A DNA stretch of 43,034 nt from Euryarchaeota archaeon UBA130 (GCA_002505775.1 DAVY01000003.1:1-43034), one strand, 5' to 3'; numbered from the stretch's first letter, positions 23,731-32,124 are shown. The notes: a model not told the origin generated them from the sequence alone. Translations and numbers: made by a program.

Positions 23731-24729
23731 CTATTCCCCCATCATTTCTCTCAATTTTTCATACATTTCCATCGCTCCATCCACACCTTCGGAAGCTAAT
23801 CTCCTTGACTTGAAAAAGGCTTCAGAAATCCTCTCTTCGCTAATCAGTTGATGGATAATGTCGAGAGGGTCAAGACTCTCTTTCTCATCGGCTTCTTGAA
23901 TTATCTCTCCATTATCCAATGATGCCATCTCTTCCATCTTCATGAGGAAGTCAATTCTTTGACTTATTCCGGGTGGATTCCAAGCTGTGTTTTTCGATCC
24001 ATCGATTTCTCTCTCCATGCGGGATCTGAATTCATCCCTGACGGGTTTACCGGGAAAAAAACTCTGTGCCTGGTCATAGCAGAGCCAAGCATCACTGTAC
24101 TCCCTCCTTCTTTCATGCATCCTCCCAAGCGACGTCCATGCCTCATGGTTCGAAGGCCTCTGTGCTAGAATCAGCCTGGATAGCATCAAGAACTCCTCTT
24201 CATGCCCCGAATCTCTCATTCTTTCTATTCTCCTGGAGAAAAGAACATTGGCTCTACGGTCACTCAAATCCAGAGACCCCATTCTTTCAGAAAATTCTTC
24301 CAACATGCCATCGGATTGAGATACCATCTTCCACCATTTATCGGCATCTAAAGGGTCGGCCTCTAACGACGCTCCTAATAGAATAGTCCCATTCGATAGG
24401 AAATCCACATTCTCAAGTTGGGCGATATGTTCTGGTTTTCGCCCAAGAACAGTAAACAGGTCTTCCAATACGGCCCTAATCCCAGCCGAGTCTCCAAGTA
24501 AACTCTTCACTCTCACTAGGGCAACCCAGTTGTCCGGATTTGTGAAGTCATACAAAACAGCCTGCCTCGCACTCTGCTCCCCCCACTCAAGATTTACTGC
24601 TCGATCAGCAATAACTTCGCCTCTTTGGTCTAAAGCGAGTGAGACATATTTTTCCGATTGACTCCTGTGCCTATCTCCTAGACTCCTCCTTGGATGTTGC
24701 AAAGCTTCTGCAATATTTGTCCTCGTCAT
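23731..24729 (-). CDS. TPR-like helical-repeat protein of unknown function
   Basis: About 332 residues from ATG 24727-24729 (complement), 7 nt after the ubiD stop. The frame is open further upstream inside ubiD but that part is overlap. Central repeats read as TPR units: NHEAWTSLGRMHERRREYSDAW then LCYDQAQSFFPGKP, and an earlier QAVLYDFTNPDNWVALVRV unit. No signal peptide or membrane helix. The C-terminus is helical and acidic. It resembles the 22536-23372 protein only in repeat style; common descent is not shown. It is encoded between ubiD and a NUDIX hydrolase in one operon. Confidence 0.72.
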   Translation of the reverse strand: MTRTNIAEALQHPRRSLGDRHRSQSEKYVSLALDQRGEVIADRAVNLEWGEQSARQAVLYDFTNPDNWVALVRVKSLLGDSAGIRAVLEDLFTVLGRKPEHIAQLENVDFLSNGTILLGASLEADPLDADKWWKMVSQSDGMLEEFSERMGSLDLSDRRANVLFSRRIERMRDSGHEEEFLMLSRLILAQRPSNHEAWTSLGRMHERRREYSDAWLCYDQAQSFFPGKPVRDEFRSRMEREIDGSKNTAWNPPGISQRIDFLMKMEEMASLDNGEIIQEADEKESLDPLDIIHQLISEERISEAFFKSRRLASEGVDGAMEMYEKLREMMGE

Positions 24730-24736
24730 GAGAGCC

Positions 24737-26008
24737 TCACAAAACGGACTCATACGGAGCCCTATCGATTCCAGGATCCAAAGTCGCGTCCATGCCAATC
24801 TTACTCGTTATCCCGTCATCTGCACGACTCGGATCCAAACTTGAGCCCCTCTGACCTTTTAGGACGACAGTGTCTTTGTCTGGTTGCCACCTTGTCATAA
24901 GTGCCCATTCGACTCTTCTGGGATCAGAAATATCTATGTCTGCATCAACCACGACTACCTGCTTCATAGAAGGGTGGCCCCTGAACGCCGCATCAATTGC
25001 CAGCATGCCGTCCCCCTTGTTCTTGGGCACAATCTGTACTACGGACGAAAGCCAGCCACAGCCCCCATCAGTCATGTGGACGTCTATGCATTCAACTTCC
25101 TTGGAAACTGCATTTTTTATCGTTGGAGCCCTTGGCATTCCCATCAGTGTCCTGTGTTCAATACCAGTGGGAATTAGGGCATGAAAAACAGGATTATCTC
25201 TGTGGAATACGTTATCATACTCAATTACGTGTTCCTGCCTGATGTCGTCCACGGTCCCAGTTATGTCCACATATGGCCCCTCATCATCCCTTTCCGGCGT
25301 AATTCTTGCTTCCATCGCATACTCTGCGTCCGCAGGGACCATCACCCCGTTTGGTAAAATTACCACCTTCAGAGGAGTCCCATGAAGCTTCATGTGTAAG
25401 GAGGATGCCACGGTCAACTCATCTACATAATCGGAGAATGACATCGCTGCCGCGAGAAGAACAGTTGGATCCGCCCCATTCACTACGGCAACATGTACGT
25501 CATCCCCAGCATCAGCAGCTTGAGCACTGAGGGTTCTAAGATGTCTCGGGACCAATCTGGCTACGGTGTGATTTCTGTCTCTCAAAAGCTGACGATGGAA
25601 TGACACATTTCTGATTCCAGAGTACTGAGCTATAATGATCGATGCAGACTGGTATCTCCCCCCGTCCTCTCTAAAATGCCACGGAATTGGAATCTTTGTC
25701 AAGTCCACCACCTTTTGTCCCGACTCCATCACCGGCGCATCCGAAGCCTCGACTATCTCTGGATCGGTTGGATTTTCCATTGCCCAAGCCAAGACATCTA
25801 TCAAATCCCCCGGAGATATGTCAAACATCTCACAGAGTCTAGATTTCTCTAATACGTTCAAGGCCGCCCTGTGTCCGGGAGCTTCGCTGATTTTGTTGAA
25901 TAGCAAAGGTATGTCTCCAAGATCATTCGAAGTATTTATCATGCCGTGAATCACGCTAGTCGCCTCATCGACGTTTTGGACGCCTGCTAGCATGTCACGG
26001 AAGGCCAT
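24737..26008 (-). CDS. ubiD: UbiD-family prenylated-FMN decarboxylase
   Basis: Decarboxylase that needs prenylated FMN. From ATG 26006-26008 (complement) it is 423 residues; the frame runs on to 26212 but that part lies across the S12 promoter and lacks similarity. Family signatures: RNVSFHR and VARLVPRHL, typical of the archaeal branch; VNGADPTVLLAAA; and the acidic active-site section AEYAMEARITPER then DEGPYVDITG, with Glu229, Glu233 and Glu243 in the expected spacing. Two roles are plausible: trans-anhydromevalonate 5-phosphate decarboxylase of the archaeal mevalonate pathway, which makes isopentenyl phosphate for IPK (31247-32041), or the decarboxylase of the futalosine menaquinone route (mqnE/mqnA at 40465-42505). 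The archaeal-type residues favour the first; this is inference. Confidence 0.88.
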   Translation of the reverse strand: MAFRDMLAGVQNVDEATSVIHGMINTSNDLGDIPLLFNKISEAPGHRAALNVLEKSRLCEMFDISPGDLIDVLAWAMENPTDPEIVEASDAPVMESGQKVVDLTKIPIPWHFREDGGRYQSASIIIAQYSGIRNVSFHRQLLRDRNHTVARLVPRHLRTLSAQAADAGDDVHVAVVNGADPTVLLAAAMSFSDYVDELTVASSLHMKLHGTPLKVVILPNGVMVPADAEYAMEARITPERDDEGPYVDITGTVDDIRQEHVIEYDNVFHRDNPVFHALIPTGIEHRTLMGMPRAPTIKNAVSKEVECIDVHMTDGGCGWLSSVVQIVPKNKGDGMLAIDAAFRGHPSMKQVVVVDADIDISDPRRVEWALMTRWQPDKDTVVLKGQRGSSLDPSRADDGITSKIGMDATLDPGIDRAPYESVL

Positions 26009-26141
26009 ATCGGGGGCCGGAGTCGATAGATGCTTGAATGTTAGTGAGGTTATCCCCCTCTGGTACCCTATTAGCGGGGGGCTCCCCGTCACGCTCTTAT
26101 ACCCCATGAGGGTCGGCGGAGCGTCATTCTGAGGTGTCACT
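26009..26141. promoter_or_regulatory. Divergent ubiD/S12 promoter region
   Basis: A 133 bp gap serving both strands. CTTATAC at about 26096-26102 is a TATA-like box placed about 40 nt before the S12 start. GAGGTG at 26131-26136 is a strong ribosome binding site 5 nt before the TTG start. A 5 bp GC stem CGGGG/CCCCG with a 4 nt loop occupies 26075-26088, just upstream of the TATA element. It may be part of ubiD regulation or chance. Confidence 0.45.
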
Positions 26142-26582
26142 TTGGGTAGAGGTCTTTTCTCCGGGCAGAAGATGAAGACCGATAGGAAGAAATATCGTTG
26201 GAAGGAACGCAAATTTAGGGATCGTCAATTCAAGCAACAAAGAGGTGGCGTACTGAGGCATGACCCGTTGATGGGAAGTACTCAGGCAAAAGGAATCGTA
26301 GTTGAAAAAGTAGGATTCGAGGCCAAGCAGCCAAACTCCGGAATCAGGAAAGCTGTTAAGATTAGTCTAATAAAAACTGGTAACCAACTTACAGCTTTCG
26401 CTCCAGGAGATGGAGCGATATCATTCATCGATGAGCACGATGAGGTCCTTGTCGAGGGTATCGGCGGAAGCAAGGGGCGTTCATATGGGGACCTTCCGGG
26501 TGTCCGGTTCAAGGTGATAAAGGTCAACGGAGTATCTCTAGATGAGATGGTTAGGGGACGAAAAGAGAAGCCAATCAGGTAA
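26142..26582 (+). CDS. rps12: Small ribosomal subunit protein S12 (uS12)
   Basis: Decoding-centre protein of the 30S subunit. The 146 residues match archaeal/eukaryotic S12 (S23e type): KYRWKERKFR near the N-terminus, EAKQPNSGIRKAVKISLIK with the universally conserved KQPNS loop, FIDEHDEVLVEGIGG, and GVRFKVIKVNGVSL. The start is TTG at 26142, giving MGRGLFSGQKMKTDRKK, which matches the family N-terminus; the first ATG lies 10 codons later and would cut it off. The GAGGTG site upstream supports the TTG. It is the first gene of the S12-S7-EF-2 string, 9 nt before S7. Confidence 0.96.
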   Translation: MGRGLFSGQKMKTDRKKYRWKERKFRDRQFKQQRGGVLRHDPLMGSTQAKGIVVEKVGFEAKQPNSGIRKAVKISLIKTGNQLTAFAPGDGAISFIDEHDEVLVEGIGGSKGRSYGDLPGVRFKVIKVNGVSLDEMVRGRKEKPIR

Positions 26583-26591
26583 GGTGCCTTC

Positions 26592-27209
26592 ATGTCGGAT
26601 CAGTCAAGTCAACAAGAAAAGAGGGCTGAAGCCCCTATTGCGGGCATTGGCACTATGGTGTTTGGCAAGTGGGACGCTACAGAAGTTACCTGCTCCGACC
26701 CAGGACTAGCTCCATACATCAATCTCACAACCATAGGAACTCCTCACAGTGGGGGAAGGCACGCAAACGCATGGTTCGGCAAGTCAAAACTTTCAGTAGT
26801 TGAGAGATTCATAAATAATCTGATGAGGACAGGAAAGTTCTCAGGGAAGAAACAGCACTGCGCCAAGGCATACGAGGCAGCTTTGGACTCAATCAATGAG
26901 AGAACCGGTGATAATCCCCTTCAATCCTTCATCGATGCAATAGTGGAGGCAGCTCCATGCGAGGAAATTACTAGAATAAAGCAGGGAGCAGTAAGCACTC
27001 CAAAAGCAGTAGACTCATCACCCAGCAGAAGACTGGACATCGCCTTGAGAAATTTAGCAATAGGATGCACAGCCGCTACGGCTGGAAGTAAGAGAACCCT
27101 TGTCCAAGGGATCGTCAGTGAGATATCAAAGGCCGCCGAGGGAGATGTAGCCGCATTCTCGATTGGCAAGAGAGAAGAGATTGAGCGTATAGCCGCTTCT
27201 GCTAGGTAA
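26592..27209 (+). CDS. rps7: Small ribosomal subunit protein S7 (uS7)
   Basis: Primary assembly protein of the 30S head that contacts the E site. The 205 residues have the archaeal N-terminal extension (about 30 charged residues). Then come HANAWFGKSKLSVVERFINNLM, the GKKQHCAKAYEAALDSI helix, and RRLDIALRNLAIGCTAA with the conserved basic helix. ATG 26592 lies 9 nt after S12. A 102 bp gap separates it from EF-2, larger than the S12-S7 gap and carrying its own promoter-like elements. Confidence 0.96.
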   Translation: MSDQSSQQEKRAEAPIAGIGTMVFGKWDATEVTCSDPGLAPYINLTTIGTPHSGGRHANAWFGKSKLSVVERFINNLMRTGKFSGKKQHCAKAYEAALDSINERTGDNPLQSFIDAIVEAAPCEEITRIKQGAVSTPKAVDSSPSRRLDIALRNLAIGCTAATAGSKRTLVQGIVSEISKAAEGDVAAFSIGKREEIERIAASAR

Positions 27210-27215
27210 TCCTAA

Positions 27216-27239
27216 CACCTACACTAGCACCTCTACTAG
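27216..27239 (+). repeat. Tandem imperfect 12-mer repeat after S7
   Basis: Two adjoining 12-base units, CACCTACACTAG (27216-27227) and CACCTCTACTAG (27228-27239), differ at 2 positions. They begin 6 nt after the S7 stop and are followed by a pyrimidine-rich stretch with TTTT. This may be a transcription end region or a protein site. With only two copies, chance duplication is possible. Confidence 0.5.
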
Positions 27240-27264
27240 TCAAGTTTTACTTCTCCCCACAATC

Positions 27265-27274
27265 GGATTTATGA
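27265..27274 (+). promoter_or_regulatory. TATA-like box for EF-2 gene
   Basis: GGATTTATGA is about 40 nt before the EF-2 ATG and would give a leader of about 15 nt. That leader holds GAGG at 27301-27304 as a ribosome binding site. It suggests EF-2 can be transcribed separately from S12-S7. Confidence 0.4.
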
Positions 27275-27311
27275 ACCAAAGTCAGGTGGCGAGACCAATA
27301 GAGGAATTGAG

Positions 27312-29519
27312 ATGGGTCGTAAGGAAGACAACATCAAGCGAGCTACAGAGATAATGCACGATAGGGAGCATATCAGAAACATCGCGATCGCCGCACACAT
27401 TGACCATGGAAAGACTACATTATCGGACAATCTAATTGCGGGAGCAGGAATGATGTCAGAGGATTTGGCAGGAAAGTCAAGAGTTCTGGATTTCGACGAA
27501 CAGGAGAGCGCAAGAGGAATCACGATCAATGCCGCAAGCGCTTCTATGGTACACGTTGTTGATGATCAAGACTACCTCATAAATCTCATCGATACACCAG
27601 GCCACGTAGATTTCGGCGGTGACGTAACCAGGGCTATGAGAGCTGTAGATGGATGCATAATTCTAGCATGCGCAGTTGAGGGAACCATGCCCCAAACAGA
27701 AACAGTTGTTCGCCAGGCACTGAAAGAGAAAGTAAGACCGGTTCTTTTCATCAATAAGGTCGACCGACTAATCAATGAACTTCAGATAGACGGTCCGGAG
27801 ATGATGAGTAGATTCGAGAAAATTATTACTAAAGTCAACAAACTAATTTCCACCTACGCTCCAGAGGATTTGAGAAAAGAATGGCAGGTATCGGTTCAGA
27901 AGGGGACTGTAGCTTTTGGCTCTGCGTATTATAATTGGGGGATGTCAATTCCCTACATGCAGAAGAGCAACATCAACTTCAAACAGATTTTCGAGTATTG
28001 TCATAATGACAATCAAAAAGAGCTAGCTAAACTCGCACCAGTCCACACTGTCCTATTGGACATGACGGTTGAAAAGCACCCCTCTCCGGTTATCGCGCAG
28101 AAATATAGAATCCCAAATATCTGGCAAGGGGACTTAGATTCCGGTGTCGGAAAAGCAATGATGGAGTGTGACCCCGATGGCCCCCTCTCACTCATGATAA
28201 CAAAAATCTGGATGGATCCACATGCTGGAGAAGTAGCTGTTGGCAGGGTATATTCTGGAAGAATTAAACACGGAGAGTCAGTTTGGGCTATCGGTGCGGC
28301 AAAAGCCGAGAGAGTACAACAGGTGGGCATGATGGTTGGAGGGGACAGGATTGCTACCTCTGAAGTCACATCTGGGAATATTGCCGCAATCACCGGAATC
28401 AGAAGTGCCGCGGCAGGTGTCACCATAGCTAGGGAGAAGGATGCCCCTCCGTTCGAAGCAATAAGGCACATATCGGAGCCAGTCGTCACTGTAGCAGTCG
28501 AGCCAAAATCAATGAAGGACCTACCTAAATTCATAGATGCACTTAGAGGCCTTGCTAAAGCCGATGCATCCCTGGATGTCTCAACCAATCAGGAAACGGG
28601 TGAAGCTCTTCTGGCTGGAATGGGGGAACTCCACCTCGAGATAACTGTATACAGGTTAGAAGAAGAGCAAGGAATCAAAGTGAAGGTCAGTGAGCCAATT
28701 GTGGTATACAGGGAATCAGTTCAGAGTGATAACAAGGGTAGACCATTCGAAGGCAAATCACCGAACAGGCACAACAGGTTCTACATCGAGACCGAGCCTC
28801 TTCCAGACATAGTTGTCGAAAAGCTCAGAGCCGGAGAGTTCAGGGATGGAGCAGTACGATCAAAAGATGCCAAGGAGGTTGGGGACCAGTTTGCTGAATA
28901 TGGAATGGACAAGGATATGATGCGCAAGATCTACGCGATTAATGGTACTAATGTCCTAGTTAATGATACGAAGGGGATTCAGAATCTTCATGAAACAAGG
29001 GAACTTATCATCGATGGATTCAATGACGTTTGCAAGAAGGGGCCAGTCGCAGACGAGCCTTTGATGGGCGTATTGGTCAGACTGGTAGACGCCAAGCTTC
29101 ACGAGGATGCTATTCACAGAGGTCCGGCCCAAACCATCCCGGCAGTCAGAAACGCCGTCAAGGGTGCATTCATGAGATCAAGGCCAGTTATCTTTGAACC
29201 AATTCAGAAGATCCAGATTGATTCTCCGAATGACGTTATTGGAGGAGTAACCAGAGAGGTCTCAACCAGGAGAGGTATAATCGAGGATATGCCAGTTGAA
29301 GACGGTGTGACCAAGGTTATTGGCACCATTCCAGTTGCCGAGACATTTGGTTTCTCTAACGACATCCGTGCTGCAAGCCAAGGCAGGGCTATTTGGAACA
29401 TGGAAAATGCCGGTTTCGTACACTTGCCACCAAATCTGTTTGAGAAAGTAACCGGGGAGATCAGGGAAAGAAAGGGACTCAAGGCAGAGATACCAGGTGA
29501 ATCTCATTATCAGGACTGA
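27312..29519 (+). CDS. fusA: Translation elongation factor EF-2
   Basis: GTPase that drives ribosomal translocation. The 735 residues are standard for archaeal EF-2. G-motifs: AAHIDHGKTTLSDNL (P-loop), RGITINAA switch I, DTPGHVDFGGDV switch II, and NKVDR. Domain II begins near the PLSLMITKIWMDP strand, and domain IV carries the modification site AIHRGPAQTIPAVRNA. The histidine that becomes diphthamide is His602, intact, and its last modifying enzyme Dph6 is encoded at 17094-17846. ATG 27312 with GAGG upstream is clear. The usual archaeal neighbour EF-1 alpha does not follow; instead the convergent isoprenoid gene abuts the stop with no spacer. Confidence 0.98.
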   Translation: MGRKEDNIKRATEIMHDREHIRNIAIAAHIDHGKTTLSDNLIAGAGMMSEDLAGKSRVLDFDEQESARGITINAASASMVHVVDDQDYLINLIDTPGHVDFGGDVTRAMRAVDGCIILACAVEGTMPQTETVVRQALKEKVRPVLFINKVDRLINELQIDGPEMMSRFEKIITKVNKLISTYAPEDLRKEWQVSVQKGTVAFGSAYYNWGMSIPYMQKSNINFKQIFEYCHNDNQKELAKLAPVHTVLLDMTVEKHPSPVIAQKYRIPNIWQGDLDSGVGKAMMECDPDGPLSLMITKIWMDPHAGEVAVGRVYSGRIKHGESVWAIGAAKAERVQQVGMMVGGDRIATSEVTSGNIAAITGIRSAAAGVTIAREKDAPPFEAIRHISEPVVTVAVEPKSMKDLPKFIDALRGLAKADASLDVSTNQETGEALLAGMGELHLEITVYRLEEEQGIKVKVSEPIVVYRESVQSDNKGRPFEGKSPNRHNRFYIETEPLPDIVVEKLRAGEFRDGAVRSKDAKEVGDQFAEYGMDKDMMRKIYAINGTNVLVNDTKGIQNLHETRELIIDGFNDVCKKGPVADEPLMGVLVRLVDAKLHEDAIHRGPAQTIPAVRNAVKGAFMRSRPVIFEPIQKIQIDSPNDVIGGVTREVSTRRGIIEDMPVEDGVTKVIGTIPVAETFGFSNDIRAASQGRAIWNMENAGFVHLPPNLFEKVTGEIRERKGLKAEIPGESHYQD

Positions 29520-31232
29520 TTAATTTATCCTGACTAATTGGTAATCTGTCATCTCTCTGAGTATTTTCACAGAATGTGAATCTTCGAGGATGTCGAGGCA
29601 TGAGTGTGCCTTTGAGTGGTGGAACATTGCCCTATCCCTTGCGTATTCTATAGAGCCGTTATCATAGAGCTCCTGTACAGCTTCAGCAAGTAGGTCAGAA
29701 TCGCATTCACCTGAACCATATGCCTCCATGAATGATGGTAGTTCATTACCTGATTCTAGGGCATGAATTGCGATTAGCGTCCTCTTTCCCTGTAGTATAT
29801 CTGAGCCAGCGGGTTTCCCAAGGGTTTCCGTATCTCCTGTGATATCTATCAGGTCATCCATCAACTGGAAACAAAGTCCCATATTTAGCCCCCATTCAGC
29901 CATAGATCTCACCACTTCATCACTCGCACCGGACAACTTTGCGCCAGTCATCGCACAGGTTTCGAACATGGCAGATGTTTTTCCAGCAATCATCTCAATG
30001 TATTCATCTTCAGAGACCTTGTCTCTTTTCTCGAATTCCATATCTATCATCTGCCCCTCCGCTACTCTTCTCACCATCTCTCCAATGGACTTCACAAGGA
30101 AAACAAGGACATCAGCCTCGATGTCCTCCGATTCAGCTAGAATCTCGAATGCGACAGCGAGCATTGCATCACCAGCATTGATTGCGGTTGCGTCGTCGTA
30201 TGCCACGTGTACTGCATCAAGCCCTCTTCTTATCGGATCCTGATCCATAATATCATCATGCACCAACGTGAAGTTATGGATTATCTCAATGGATGCGCCG
30301 AGAGTATTGTGACCTGGATTAGAGCCCCCAACTGCATCACCTACGAGCTTCGGCATTATTGCCCTGAGCCTCTTTCCCCCACCCGTAAAGAGATGCTTCA
30401 TCGCACCATGCAACCTTTCCTGCTTTATTTTTGACAAACTCTTCATTATTTCAGACTCTACATCATTTCGATGACTCTTCAGAGCATTCATCAGAGATGA
30501 TCCAGGAGGTGTCAAAGTTGCATGGATATCGACTTCTCCAAATTTTACAACCCCACCTCTTTCTTCAATTTCCATGACATTAGGATACCCCTCATCAAGG
30601 AACTCCTTCCAAAGGAGTCTAAACCATGGTGCGACTAACTCAGACGCCCATCTTCCAGAACCATCTATGATTTCGGCTATCTCCTTAGAATCTGCCCACA
30701 TGTAATCTGATATCTCATTACTATTTGGAGAGACTTCTAAATCTTGTACTCTAGCCACTAGGACGTGGTCAACTTCATTTTCTAACCATTCATCATTCCA
30801 TCTACACTTATACTGAAAAGAACCAATATGTTTGAATTCAATAGAATTTGCCACTTCTGGGCTGATCCCCAACTCTTGAGGAAGCTTCCTAATGGCGGCG
30901 TTGATACAACCTTGAGCGGGATCACCGTTTTCTCCATCAATATCTAATGGGTGGCTACAACAAGAATTAGCCCAAATGCCAGGAAATGTAATTTTTTCAG
31001 TAGACCTTTGTTGAATCAGAAGCCTATCTTCAGAGTCAAAAATAAGGACACTGAAAGCCCTGTGCAATAGCCCATCTCCATAGTGGCAGGTCAGCTTGGT
31101 CTCACTTCCCAATACCGAGTCATCGCTATCCACAAGGATGCATCGCTCGTCCATCATTTCAGCCTGCATGCTATCATGTCCCGACAGGGCGCCGTTCGCA
31201 TCGGCCATGCTTCCGGGACAAACCAACGACAT
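29520..31232 (-). CDS. Fusion: type 1 IPP isomerase (IDI1) and geranylgeranyl diphosphate synthase
   Basis: Single frame encoding two consecutive isoprenoid enzymes. Numbering is from ATG 31230-31232 (complement; ATG at 31206-31208 is an alternative). Residues ~20-220 are an IDI1 Nudix-fold domain with the catalytic cysteine in SCCSHPLD (Cys91/92) and the catalytic glutamate in ENEVDHV (Glu153). A short linker follows. From ~245 to 570 is a trans-prenyltransferase with GGGKRLR, the first Asp-rich motif DDIMD at 326-330 and the second DDLID at 459-463. Both halves look catalytically complete. The protein would interconvert IPP and DMAPP and condense them to C15-C20 chains for archaeal lipids. 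The upstream gene, 14 nt away, encodes isopentenyl phosphate kinase. The exact chain length is not predictable here. Confidence 0.92.
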   Translation of the reverse strand: MSLVCPGSMADANGALSGHDSMQAEMMDERCILVDSDDSVLGSETKLTCHYGDGLLHRAFSVLIFDSEDRLLIQQRSTEKITFPGIWANSCCSHPLDIDGENGDPAQGCINAAIRKLPQELGISPEVANSIEFKHIGSFQYKCRWNDEWLENEVDHVLVARVQDLEVSPNSNEISDYMWADSKEIAEIIDGSGRWASELVAPWFRLLWKEFLDEGYPNVMEIEERGGVVKFGEVDIHATLTPPGSSLMNALKSHRNDVESEIMKSLSKIKQERLHGAMKHLFTGGGKRLRAIMPKLVGDAVGGSNPGHNTLGASIEIIHNFTLVHDDIMDQDPIRRGLDAVHVAYDDATAINAGDAMLAVAFEILAESEDIEADVLVFLVKSIGEMVRRVAEGQMIDMEFEKRDKVSEDEYIEMIAGKTSAMFETCAMTGAKLSGASDEVVRSMAEWGLNMGLCFQLMDDLIDITGDTETLGKPAGSDILQGKRTLIAIHALESGNELPSFMEAYGSGECDSDLLAEAVQELYDNGSIEYARDRAMFHHSKAHSCLDILEDSHSVKILREMTDYQLVRIN

Positions 31233-31246
31233 ATAACAGAATCCAA

Positions 31247-32041
31247 TCAACCGACTATTTTCGTACCAATGGTGGTGCCGTCTGTAAGTAGCTCCGACAG
31301 TCTTTCTGGACAATTTCCATTGATGAACCATACCTCCTCTACTTTTTTCGATATAAGCGATGCCCTTTCCGCTTTGAGCTCAATTCCTCCTGTTACATCC
31401 TGTTCGGTGTTGTGTTCCGTTTCCACAAATTCTCCAGATTTCCACAATTTTATCAGCTTCGATCCTTCTAAATGAGGCGGTTTGTCCATCATACCATCAG
31501 CATCTCCAAGCAAAAAAACGCAATGAGTTACCGAAGGGATCTCAATAGAAATTCTGGCCATCAAGTCGTCGCCAGATAGGATTCCAAATTCCGCGGCTCC
31601 ATCGACATTTACTATATCTCCAAAAGTAATAGGTACCACGTTACCATGAAAAGAATCGAACATTGAAACGTCTCCTTCAAAGGAGTCTCCTGTGTTTTTG
31701 GCCCATTCCGAAGGGGGGAAGGTAATCGTCTCTAGCCCTCTGTCCCTGAGTGACTTTGACACCAAACTACTGAGCTCCCTCATATCGCTCCTGACAATCT
31801 GAACTGCTTCACGCTGCTGTTGAGAAAAATCCTTTCTTAGACCTTGAGATAAGGACCATTTTTTGGCTAGCAAATGTCCGTATGAGCCAGCTCCATGTAC
31901 GATAATTACGGAATTTCCCGAGGAAACTAGATTAGATATTTCGTCACAGATTGAGTCTATAATGTCCAATCTAGGTGTCTTTATGGACGACTTATCCGTA
32001 ATTAGGCCGCCTCCTAGTTTAACCACCACCTTGGCCACCAT
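31247..32041 (-). CDS. ipk: Isopentenyl phosphate kinase
   Basis: Phosphorylates isopentenyl phosphate to IPP with ATP, the last step of the archaeal forms of the mevalonate pathway. The 264 residues have the amino-acid-kinase fold: VVKLGGGLITDK at the N-terminus with the basic ATP-binding lysine, IIVHGAGSYGH with the catalytic histidine diagnostic of IPK, SGDDLMARISI, and DVTGGIELKAERA in the nucleotide-binding half. ATG at 32039-32041 (complement). The stop is 14 nt before the IDI1-GGPPS fusion, so the operon makes IPP and uses it at once. A UbiD protein that may make the substrate is at 24737-26008. Confidence 0.93.
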   Translation of the reverse strand: MVAKVVVKLGGGLITDKSSIKTPRLDIIDSICDEISNLVSSGNSVIIVHGAGSYGHLLAKKWSLSQGLRKDFSQQQREAVQIVRSDMRELSSLVSKSLRDRGLETITFPPSEWAKNTGDSFEGDVSMFDSFHGNVVPITFGDIVNVDGAAEFGILSGDDLMARISIEIPSVTHCVFLLGDADGMMDKPPHLEGSKLIKLWKSGEFVETEHNTEQDVTGGIELKAERASLISKKVEEVWFINGNCPERLSELLTDGTTIGTKIVG

Positions 32042-32124
32042 GACTTCTCTGACACGCTAATCAGATTTGGGTTCTCCTATCAGATTATTGAAAGGTTCAT
32101 TTCTATGTGGGCACTGGGACCGAT

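Noticed and set aside
26009..26212. N-terminal extension of the UbiD frame into S12
   Set aside because: It crosses the S12 promoter and start. UbiD similarity begins at the MAFRDMLAG methionine.
28013..28588. 191-codon minus-strand frame inside EF-2
   Set aside because: Antisense to domain II of EF-2, which is unambiguous; no motif in the shadow frame.
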